From positions 1-5,774 of the forward strand of contig CAZTMX010000186.1 of NCBI GenBank assembly GCA_964614855.1: a stretch of 5,774 bases of DNA, given 5' to 3'. Below the pieces are notes generated by a model. The model did no database searches and was not told where the DNA came from. It was given only the letters and a program-made list of their open reading frames with translations. Shown one piece after another: positions 1 to 5,683 of the stretch. A program made the translations under genes and the position numbers. How positions within the stretch are numbered: the stretch's first letter is position 1; every line of letters starts with the position of its first letter. The DNA is from CAWJHE01 sp964614855 (GTDB lineage: Bacteria > Chloroflexota > Anaerolineae > Anaerolineales > UBA4823).

Positions 1-395
1 GCAATTACGCGAAAACGCTGCTCGGTGGATTGCGCCAGGGCTTCTGCCTTGAGATATTTTTCTTTCATTATGTCAAGCTTGAAGGATAGCCTGGTCAATT
101 CAATTTGGGGGTCAGATTCTTTGCCGCCGAATTCGTCCAGGTCTTCTTCTGGAAGCATCGGTGTTGGCGCATCCTCCGCTACAGAATCTACTGCAGAATA
201 TTCCACGTGATTTATCTTTCCATCGAGCAAAACACCCAAACCGGCAGCCACCACCAGCCATGGCAATGTATAAAATACACGCGACACAAACCCTGCGTTG
301 GGGAACCACAAAGTCCTGGCAGCTTCGGAGATAATCACCCCCAGGGTGAACAAGGCAGCAAAAATGAGAAAACGGCGTCTTAGGTGGTAAGACAC
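1..395 (-). CDS. N-terminal part of a two-helix membrane protein, probably a PAS-type signalling protein (cut by window edge)
   Basis: An uninterrupted minus-strand frame runs from a GTG at 395-393 to the left edge, giving 131 complete residues without a stop. The N-terminus is basic (MSYHLRRR). A hydrophobic helix follows at about residues 9-26, a short loop, a second helix at about 40-57 (TLPWLVVAAGLGVLL), then an acidic, proline-containing linker at about 70-96 (MLPEEDLDEF) and a charged helical stretch from about 98 to the edge. That stretch ends in STEQRFRVI, which resembles the lead-in to PAS domains in sensor kinases and GGDEF proteins (typically SEERFRLL). I infer a membrane-anchored sensory protein, but the output domain is outside the window and the family is not proven. 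The GTG is chosen because GGAGG lies 8 nt upstream. An in-frame TGA at 413-411 rules out a longer start, and the only other GTG (410-408) overlaps the GGAGG. The gene is divergent from hyf, so a regulatory link is possible but unproven. Confidence 0.72.
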   Translation of the reverse strand, partial: MSYHLRRRFLIFAALFTLGVIISEAARTLWFPNAGFVSRVFYTLPWLVVAAGLGVLLDGKINHVEYSAVDSVAEDAPTPMLPEEDLDEFGGKESDPQIELTRLSFKLDIMKEKYLKAEALAQSTEQRFRVI

Positions 396-403
396 AGAAA
401 TTG

Positions 404-408
404 CCTCC
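404..408 (-). promoter_or_regulatory. Ribosome binding site of the divergent gene
   Basis: GGAGG on the minus strand lies 8 nt before the GTG at 395-393. It decides the start of the divergent membrane protein, because the alternative GTG at 410-408 overlaps this site and has no ribosome binding site of its own. Confidence 0.65.
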
Positions 409-437
409 ACTCATGCAGTCGAGAAATACAACCCTGT

Positions 438-463
438 GGCAAATTGCCCAAATCTTGGTACCA
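438..463. promoter_or_regulatory. Two small palindromes near the predicted minus-strand start, possible operator
   Basis: TGGTACCA at 456-463 is a perfect 8-bp palindrome directly downstream of the predicted -10 of the divergent gene. GGCAAATTGCC at 438-448 is an 11-nt inverted repeat with 5-bp arms around a central A. Their position over the predicted transcription start is where a repressor might bind. Sites this short also occur by chance, and no known operator consensus is recognised. Confidence 0.2.
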
Positions 464-471
464 GTATAGCA
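463..471 (-). promoter_or_regulatory. Extended -10 promoter for the divergent gene
   Basis: The minus strand reads TGCTATACT here: a TATACT hexamer (five of six matches to TATAAT) preceded by a TGn extension. No good -35 is present at 16-18 nt spacing, which fits an extended -10 promoter. Transcription would begin near position 456, leaving a leader of about 60 nt before the GTG at 395. Prediction by eye only. Confidence 0.4.
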
Positions 472-664
472 TAATCCGCATTTGTTGATCGAACAACCAA
501 ACAAACGTGGAGGAATACGCCAACACCCCTGCAGCCGTATTTAACTGAATTGCCCCTAAAAATCAGCATCTATCCGATGACAGAAGCAAATTTTTATTGT
601 AAATAAACAATGAGGCAATCTTTTCGCCTTTTATCTGAGCTCTGAATTGCGATGGATGAGAACT

Positions 665-695
665 TTGTCAATTTATGGTAATGATCGAATATAAA
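665..695 (+). promoter_or_regulatory. Weak candidate promoter for the hyf operon
   Basis: TTGTCA at 665-670 matches the -35 consensus at five of six bases. TATAAA at 690-695 matches the -10 at five of six, with a long 19-nt spacer. The predicted start would fall near 702, inside or just after the first AAGGG site. The first ATG (709) would then have almost no leader, and only the second and third copies would have a full ribosome binding site. A sigma-54 type site was looked for and not found. Confidence 0.25.
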
Positions 696-708
696 CGAAG
701 GGTCTTCC

Positions 709-762
709 ATGTATGACTTTGTTATAGCAGATAATCGTAAACGAAGGGTCTCCCATGTATGA
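709..762 (+). CDS. Leader mini-ORF 1, 17 residues (duplicated hyfA start)
   Basis: ATG with GAAGGG 6 nt upstream opens a frame encoding MYDFVIADNRKRRVSHV and stops at TGA 760-762. The first 11 residues equal those of HyfA; the rest is the next repeat's ribosome binding site read in another frame. It overlaps the next start (755) by 8 nt, so a ribosome ending here could restart on the following ATG. The peptide itself probably has no function. Translation is inferred only from the start signals. Confidence 0.3.
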   Translation: MYDFVIADNRKRRVSHV

Positions 763-808
763 TTTTGTTATAGCAGATAATCGTAAACGAAGGGTCTCCC
801 ATGTATGA
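755..808 (+). CDS. Leader mini-ORF 2, 17 residues (duplicated hyfA start)
   Basis: The second repeat unit encodes exactly the same 17-residue peptide as the first, again with GAAGGG 6 nt before the ATG, and stops at TGA 806-808. It overlaps the true hyfA start at 801 by 8 nt, so hyfA translation could be coupled to it. If the repeat is a real genomic feature, this short frame would compete for or deliver ribosomes to hyfA. If the repeat is an assembly error, this frame does not exist. Confidence 0.3.
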   Translation: MYDFVIADNRKRRVSHV

Positions 809-1400
809 TTTTGTTATTGCCGACAATCGTAAATGTATAGGCTGTTATGCCTGTGTAGCTGCCTGCACAGAGAGCCACCGCAAAGCCGGTTTACAGGCAT
901 TTCCACGCCTGTTCTTGACCTACACCACAGCCGGCGTCATGCCCATCCAATGCAGGCACTGCGAAGACGCCATGTGCGCCATGGTCTGTCCTGTGCATGC
1001 CATCACGCACACGGAAAACGCCATTCAGATCAATGAAAGCCTGTGTATTGGCTGCAAAATGTGCGCAATCGCCTGCCCCTTTGGAAACATCCTGCCTGGG
1101 GGCACACCTGTCCCAGGTCAGGAATTAAATCTTGGCAATTACGCTTACATGCACGCCCCCTTCCAACCGGATCCAATGTTCTTGCGAGAAATCAGTTATC
1201 AGGAAAAACTATCCTTGTTGAATTGGAACATCGGCCAAAGGACTGTGGCTGTCAAGTGTGACCTGTGCTATTTCAGGGCCGAAGGGCCAGCCTGTGTGGA
1301 AGCCTGTCCGCATAAAGCCCTGAACCTGGTCAATGATAGCTCTGCAGTGCCGCAGGATTTGCGTGAAAAGATGAAAGAGGTCAGAACCAGCACCGCGTAA
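801..1400 (+). CDS. hyfA: Hydrogenase-4 component A, four-cluster [4Fe-4S] ferredoxin-like electron carrier
   Basis: The 199-residue protein (E. coli HyfA is about 205) is cytoplasmic, with no signal peptide or membrane segment. Sixteen cysteines form four groups typical of the HycB/HyfA/DmsB family: C12-C15-C18-C22, C51-C54-C59-C63, C82-C85-C88-C92 and C153-C156-C165-C169. Recognisable stretches are CIGCYACVAAC, CRHCEDAMCAMVCP, CIGCKMCAIACPFG and VKCDLC. By analogy with formate hydrogenlyase it should carry electrons between an electron-input partner, such as a formate dehydrogenase, and the hydrogenase module. The partner is not in the window. The ATG at 801 has GAAGGG 6 nt upstream. An in-frame TAG at 771-773 excludes longer starts, even though two identical-looking starts lie upstream in other frames. 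It is the first gene of the operon, and hyfB follows after 36 nt. Confidence 0.93.
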   Translation: MYDFVIADNRKCIGCYACVAACTESHRKAGLQAFPRLFLTYTTAGVMPIQCRHCEDAMCAMVCPVHAITHTENAIQINESLCIGCKMCAIACPFGNILPGGTPVPGQELNLGNYAYMHAPFQPDPMFLREISYQEKLSLLNWNIGQRTVAVKCDLCYFRAEGPACVEACPHKALNLVNDSSAVPQDLREKMKEVRTSTA

Positions 1401-1436
1401 TCCACAAGCTCGCTGGTGAAAGCAGGAGATGTATTG

Positions 1437-3452
1437 ATGAATTCAATCCAATATTTATTGACCGCTGTGGCTCTTTTTCTGGTAGGTGCAACCGGCTCAT
1501 TATTCTTTGAGCATGATAGCTGGAAAGCCAGGTCGGTTGCCGGATGGACCGCCCTGTTCGCCTCGATCATTGCGGTTTTCTCTGCTTTCAGCGCATTTAC
1601 CGCACAGTCCATCCCCAGCCTGACCCTGTTTTCATTGCCTACCTTTGGCGGGCTAACCATGCGTATGGATGCACTTTCCGCCTTTTTGGTAGCTTTGATC
1701 AGCCTGGTTGGCGTTGCATCCAGCTTGTATTTCCTGGCTCATGCGCCGCTGCAAACCTCCACCTCCTTCTTTACTAACCTATTTCTAGCTGGGATGTTGC
1801 TGGTGGTCAGCATGGACAATGCTTTCTTCTTCCTGATCTTTTGGGAGATTATGACCCTGGCTTCCTATTTCCTGGTCATCTCAAAGGATGAGAACGCAGA
1901 TATCCGCACTGGTTTCATTTATTTTCTTGTGGCGCATGCTGGCGCCGCCTTGATCATGCTGGCGATTTTCATGCTTTATTTCAGCACGGGCTCATTTGAT
2001 TTTTCAAAAATTCGCCAGGTTTCGCTGGCGCCAGCGATCAAAAACCTGGTCTTCATTTTTGCTTTGCTGGGGTTTGGCGCTAAAGCAGGCATGGCGCCGC
2101 TGCATTTTTGGGCGCCAGATACCTACGCCGCTGCCCCGAGCCATGCTTCTGCCCTGATGGCAGCCGTGATGAAAAAGACCGCTATATACGGTTTCCTGCG
2201 TATTTGTGTTGAAGTAATCGGTGTCGACCAGTGGTGGTGGGGTCTGTTAGTCCTGGCTTTCGGCGCGCTTTCTATGCTGCTGGGCGCGTTTTATGCCTTA
2301 CCGGAAACAAATATCAAACGCCTGTTGGCGTATTCCAGTATTGAAAATGTGGGGATCATTTTGATGGGCGTCGGCATCGGCATGAGCGGGATAGCGTTCA
2401 ATCATCCGGTGCTGGCTACGCTTGGCTTCCTGGCAGCCCTTTACCATACCCTGAACCATGCTTTCTTTAAGTCTCTGCTCTTCCTCAGCACAGGCCTGGT
2501 TATCGACCAGGTAAAAACAACACATCTCAACCATATGGGTGGGTTAAGTCGCAAAATGCCCCTTACCGCCCTGGCCTTTCTGATCGGCGTCCTATCGGTT
2601 GCTGCCTTACCTCCCTTCAACGGCTTCGCCAGTGAGTGGTTTACATACCAGGGTTTCTTCTCTGCAGCCTCAACAGATACCTTTGTCATGAGGGTGTTTG
2701 CGCCATTATGTGCAGCAATGATGGCGCTTTCAGGTGCAATCGCGGTGATTGTATACATCAAAGCCTACTCTGCTGCGTTCTCAGGACCCGAGCGCAACCC
2801 GCGGGTTTCTGCTGCGCGCCAGACAGGCGGCACAGGTTTATATTCTATCCTCTATCTTGCCGCGGGCTGTATCTTCCTGGGTGCCGGCGCGCCGCTTGTC
2901 ATCTCATATGTAAATATGGCGGCACAGAGCCTGTCGAAAACCCCACCTGTGCAATTCGCCCAGGCTGGTTCGGTTTTCCCTGCAGATATCCACCAGGCGA
3001 TCCTTTCTCCACCACTGGTATTGCTGCTGTTGATCGGTTTGCTGATCATCCCATTGCTGCTAGTTGGGATTTTTGGTAGCAGGCGGATCAATGCACGTAC
3101 AAATGTCGAACCCTGGTCGTGCGGGTACGGCTACGCTCGTTCTATGTCGATCAATGCAAGCAGTTATTACCAGCCGGTAAAAGTCAATTTCCAGCCTATC
3201 TTCTGGCTGCGCACTCTGTGGGATAAACCCGCCAGATGGTGGCAGCATTTCTCTCAGAAGGGTGTGCACCAGGTCTCCCAGGCTGAACCTGTGGTTGAGA
3301 CATATGTGACTCAGCCAACCAGCTTTCTGGTTGAAAAGGCCAGCCAATGGATCCAGACCTTACAAATGGGAGATATCCGCGTTTACTGCCTGTATATCAT
3401 CATCACCCTGGCTGTGCTGTTGATAGCCATCTTTGGAAGGAGCGGCTTATGA
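1437..3452 (+). CDS. hyfB: Hydrogenase-4 component B, antiporter-like proton-translocating membrane subunit
   Basis: The 671-residue polytopic membrane protein (E. coli HyfB is about 672) belongs to the NuoL/M/N and Mrp antiporter family. The core domain covers about residues 120-430. It contains the expected charged positions: E137 in FWEIMTLASY, K216 in GFGAKAGMAPLHFWAPD, K246/K247 in AAVMKKTAIYGF, K294 in NIKRLLAYSS, H341 and K345 in NHAFFKSLLF, and LPPFNGF at 391-397. The C-terminal extension holds EPWSCGYGY (558-566), characteristic of HyfB/HycC rather than NuoL, and a last membrane helix at about 650-667. It should couple electron transfer by the complex to proton (or sodium) movement. 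The start is ATG 1437 because AGGAGA lies 7 nt upstream. An in-frame GTG at 1416 would add 7 residues (MKAGDVL) that contain this ribosome binding site, and has none of its own. The stop overlaps the hyfC start (ATGA). Confidence 0.93.
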   Translation: MNSIQYLLTAVALFLVGATGSLFFEHDSWKARSVAGWTALFASIIAVFSAFSAFTAQSIPSLTLFSLPTFGGLTMRMDALSAFLVALISLVGVASSLYFLAHAPLQTSTSFFTNLFLAGMLLVVSMDNAFFFLIFWEIMTLASYFLVISKDENADIRTGFIYFLVAHAGAALIMLAIFMLYFSTGSFDFSKIRQVSLAPAIKNLVFIFALLGFGAKAGMAPLHFWAPDTYAAAPSHASALMAAVMKKTAIYGFLRICVEVIGVDQWWWGLLVLAFGALSMLLGAFYALPETNIKRLLAYSSIENVGIILMGVGIGMSGIAFNHPVLATLGFLAALYHTLNHAFFKSLLFLSTGLVIDQVKTTHLNHMGGLSRKMPLTALAFLIGVLSVAALPPFNGFASEWFTYQGFFSAASTDTFVMRVFAPLCAAMMALSGAIAVIVYIKAYSAAFSGPERNPRVSAARQTGGTGLYSILYLAAGCIFLGAGAPLVISYVNMAAQSLSKTPPVQFAQAGSVFPADIHQAILSPPLVLLLLIGLLIIPLLLVGIFGSRRINARTNVEPWSCGYGYARSMSINASSYYQPVKVNFQPIFWLRTLWDKPARWWQHFSQKGVHQVSQAEPVVETYVTQPTSFLVEKASQWIQTLQMGDIRVYCLYIIITLAVLLIAIFGRSGL

Positions 3453-4387
3453 ACAATCTGGGATTGATCCTCACTGTGATTTTCCAGGCCGTTCTTCTCT
3501 TCCTGGCTGCGCCACTGTTTTCGGGTTTTGCGCGGGTAATCCGGGCAAAAATGCACAACCGCAAAGGCCCGCCGTTGTTGCAAAACTATTTGGACATTTT
3601 TAAGCTAATGAAGCGACAGGAAGTAATTTCTGAACAGGCTGGCTGGATTTTCCGTTTCGCTCCGTCGATTAACATGTCTGTAATGATCTTACTGGCTCTC
3701 CTGATCCCGGTGCTTACTGTAGTCTCGCCTCTCAACACGGCAGGCGACCTGATCTTGATCGTTTATCTTTTTGCCCTGGCACGCTTTTTTATTGCCCTGG
3801 CTGGGATTGAATCTGGCAGCCCCTTCGGTGGGATCGGCGTCCGGCGCGAGATATTCATCTCCGCCATGGTTGAACCGGTCTTCCTTCTAGTAATCCTGAT
3901 CATGGCTTTGCTGGCTGGCTCGCTCAACCTGAGCACAATCACAAGCCAGGTCGCAGCAGGCACATTCTCCTTCTCCATGGCTTTCTGGTTGGGATTAGCA
4001 GCTTTTGCATTCGCTTCGTTTGTGGAGATGAGCAAGCTTCCTTTTGATATTGGTGAAGCAGAACAAGAACTGCAAGAAGGCCCGCTGGCTGAATACTCAG
4101 GCCCATCCCTGGCACTCATCAAGTGGTCGATTTACCTAAAGCAATTGGTGCTGGTTGCACTGTTCCTGGCCTTATTCATTCCTTTCGGAGCGATGGCGCA
4201 ATTCTCATGGCCAGGCTTACTGCTTTCACTGATCGCATTCTTTCTCAAAGCCCTGTTGTTTTACCTTGTTGCCGGGGTAATCGAAAATGCAATGGCGCGC
4301 ATGCGCTTCGTCAAAGCTCCTGCCGCTACCTGGCTTGCCCTGGGTGCGGCTGTGCTTTCTTTCGTTTTTTACCTGGCTAACGTGTAA
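3449..4387 (+). CDS. hyfC: Hydrogenase-4 component C, NuoH-like membrane anchor subunit
   Basis: The 312-residue membrane protein (E. coli HyfC is about 315) has about eight predicted helices, near residues 5-28, 72-92, 98-118, 137-157, 175-195, 228-249, 253-277 and 291-310. It belongs to the NuoH/HycD family, which joins the hydrophilic catalytic arm to the membrane arm. Family marks are RKGPPLLQNYLDIFKL (38-53), ESGSPFGGIGVRREIF (121-136) and the acidic loop KLPFDIGEAEQELQEGPLAE (196-215) followed by YSG, whose glutamates are linked to proton coupling in relatives. The start at 3449 overlaps the hyfB stop in an ATGA arrangement with AGGAG 6 nt upstream, which indicates translational coupling. 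A frame open from 3347 would add 34 hydrophilic residues lying inside hyfB and is rejected. hyfD follows after 14 nt. Confidence 0.93.
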   Translation: MNNLGLILTVIFQAVLLFLAAPLFSGFARVIRAKMHNRKGPPLLQNYLDIFKLMKRQEVISEQAGWIFRFAPSINMSVMILLALLIPVLTVVSPLNTAGDLILIVYLFALARFFIALAGIESGSPFGGIGVRREIFISAMVEPVFLLVILIMALLAGSLNLSTITSQVAAGTFSFSMAFWLGLAAFAFASFVEMSKLPFDIGEAEQELQEGPLAEYSGPSLALIKWSIYLKQLVLVALFLALFIPFGAMAQFSWPGLLLSLIAFFLKALLFYLVAGVIENAMARMRFVKAPAATWLALGAAVLSFVFYLANV

Positions 4388-4401
4388 AGGAGAAACCAAG
4401 G

Positions 4402-5659
4402 ATGACCGGATATGCTCTCGCCAGTATTCTCCTCCCCTTCCTGGGTGCGTTGATCGTCCTGGTTGTGCCACGCANNNNNNNNNNNNNNNNNNNNNNNNNN
4501 NNNNNNNNNNNNNNNNNNNNNNNNNNNNNNNNNNNNNNNNNNNNNNNNNNNNNNNNNNNNNNNNNNNNNNNNNNTGTTGATTTTTATCGGTTCGATGGCT
4601 GGCGTGGTGTATTCTTCCACCATGCTAGGGCTGCTGATCTTTTTTGAGCTTACCGGCGTTAGCAGCTGGGGGTTGATTGGTTACTATGACACTGAGAAGG
4701 CGCGCCGCGCCGCCCTGAAGGCCATCATCACCACCCAGGTGGCTTCACTGGGTTTATACGCCGCCACAGCTTATTTCTTTGCTTTGTCTAACAGTTTTCA
4801 GCTGTCCGATTTAGCCGGGATGACCGATACAGCAAAGACGGTCATCTTGATCGGGGTAATGATCGCCGGTTTTGGTAAATCCGCCCAGTTGCCATTCCAT
4901 TTTTGGCTGCCGGACGCCATGGTGGCTCCGACGCCCATCAGTGCGTATTTGCATGCAGCTTCGATGGTAAAAGTAGGGGTGTATGTCCTGGCTCGCTGCA
5001 TCCTATCCGCCGGCAGCATACCAGCGATCATAGGCACGATTGGCGGGATCATGGCGATTTTGACCATGATTTACGGTTTTGTCATGTACTTTCCGCAGAA
5101 GGACTTCAAAAAGCTGCTGGCCTACTCCACAATTGCCCAGCTGGCGTATATTTTTCTGGCGCTTTCCTTTTCAGTATTTGGCTCGCCATTGGCTTTCAAT
5201 GGGGCAATCACCCACATCTTCAACCATGCCTTTGCAAAAAGCCTGTTCTTCCTGGTAGCCGGCGCACTCAGCTATACCACGGGCACACGCATGCTGCCCT
5301 CCTTGCGCGGCATCATGCACAAAATGCCGATTATAGGCATGAGTTTTGCCGTGGCTGCGCTGGCTATCACCGGCGTCCCGCCTTTCAACTGTTTCTTCAG
5401 CAAATTTAGCATCTTCGCCGGCGGTTTTGCTGCTGCTAGAAACGAGCCGATGCTGATCATCCTGGTGATTGTTGCTTTGCTTGAATCTGTGGGGAGTTTT
5501 GCCTGGATTTTATGGATCTTTTCGAAATCTGTACCCGGTGCTGCATCAGAAGAAGTTGAGGCGGCTACACCCCTGGCGCCAGCCATGCAGTGGGTGTTGG
5601 TGACTTTGATGGCGCTGACACTGCTTTCCGGATTTTTCGCCGCAGCCTGGATTGGTTAG
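4402..5659 (+). CDS. hyfD: Hydrogenase-4 component D, antiporter-like membrane subunit, interrupted by a sequencing gap
   Basis: The ATG at 4402 follows AAGGAG with 9 nt spacing. It opens 24 residues (MTGYALASILLPFLGALIVL and VVPR) that match the HyfD N-terminus, then meets the N run. After the gap 360 residues remain, to TAG 5657-5659. They carry FFELTG (E at 4646), GKSAQLPFHFWLPDA (K at 4877), MVKVGVY (K at 4970), FKKLLAYSTIAQL and NHAFAKSLFFLVAGAL (K at 5237), the ion-path residues of the Mrp/NuoN family. Similarity to E. coli HyfD (about 479 residues, recalled) is strong throughout, including CGTRLLP-like TGTRMLPSLRG. HyfD occurs in Hyf but not in Hyc complexes, where it is thought to add proton-translocating capacity. 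The frames before and after the gap disagree by one base over the 100 Ns. This reflects an unknown gap length and not a frameshift. GVPPFNCFFSKF has Cys where Gly is usual. Confidence 0.9.
4475..4574. other. Assembly gap of exactly 100 Ns inside hyfD
   Basis: One hundred Ns is the standard placeholder for a scaffold gap of unknown size. For hyfD to stay in frame, the true missing length must be a multiple of three, which 100 is not. By alignment from memory to E. coli HyfD, the lost part corresponds to roughly residues 25-119, about 95 codons, so the real gap is probably near 280-290 nt. Confidence 0.95.
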
Positions 5660-5683
5660 GGCTTTTTTCTTGGGAGGCATCGC

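Larger units (their letters stand above)
396..691. other. Intergenic region between the divergent gene and the hyf leader
   Basis: No convincing coding frame is seen on either strand. The region is AT-richer than its flanks, especially at 541-690. It holds the minus-gene promoter and palindromes near 438-471, an imperfect inverted repeat at 482-496 (TTGTT and AACAA around five bases), another at 596-611 (ATTGT and ACAAT around six bases), a 9-bp direct repeat CTGAATTGC at 545-553 and 642-650, and a weak candidate hyf promoter at 665-695. No terminator or RNA gene is recognised. Confidence 0.6.
692..829 (+). repeat. Three tandem copies of a 46-bp unit carrying the hyfA ribosome binding site and start
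   Basis: The units are 692-737, 738-783 and 784-829, followed by a 4-base partial (TAAA, 830-833). Each contains GAAGGG, 6 nt of spacer, ATG and codons for MYDFVIADNR. Units 1 and 2 differ at 2 of 46 positions (706/752 and 717/763), and units 2 and 3 at 3 (772/818, 775/821, 778/824). The ATGs are at 709, 755 and 801. Because 46 is not a multiple of three they lie in different frames, and only the one at 801 enters hyfA. TAAA occurs at both outer ends (692-695 and 830-833) and may be the microhomology at which the duplication arose. An assembly artefact is possible, since this is a gapped draft. Confidence 0.95.

Noticed and set aside
25..383. Two overlapping plus-strand frames (25-210 and 105-383)
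   Set aside because: They are antisense to the divergent membrane protein, have low-complexity or unstructured translations and lack ribosome binding sites.
485..496. FNR-like site (TTGAT half-site)
   Set aside because: Only one half-site matches; the second half lacks ATCAA.
112..504. Minus-strand frame of 130 codons starting with ATG at 504
   Set aside because: It overlaps the better minus-strand frame 1-395 and its translation is rich in Cys, Arg and Gly without any domain pattern. The other frame has membrane helices, a good ribosome binding site and natural composition.
613..632. AGGC/GCCT hairpin followed by TTTT as a terminator
   Set aside because: The stem is only four base pairs with a nine-base loop, and no upstream plus-strand gene needs a terminator here.
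692..829. CRISPR array or origin iterons
   Set aside because: Units are directly adjacent with no variable spacers, and they contain the coding start of hyfA, so they are a local tandem duplication.
3347..3448. Upstream ATG extending hyfC by 34 residues
   Set aside because: The extension lies wholly inside hyfB, has no ribosome binding site and does not match the family N-terminus. The ATG at 3449 has AGGAG at 6 nt.
4463..4576. hyfD start at ATG 4463 in the post-gap frame
   Set aside because: This ATG encodes only MCHA before the Ns, has no ribosome binding site and arises from the artificial gap phase. The ATG at 4402 gives a family-typical N-terminus.
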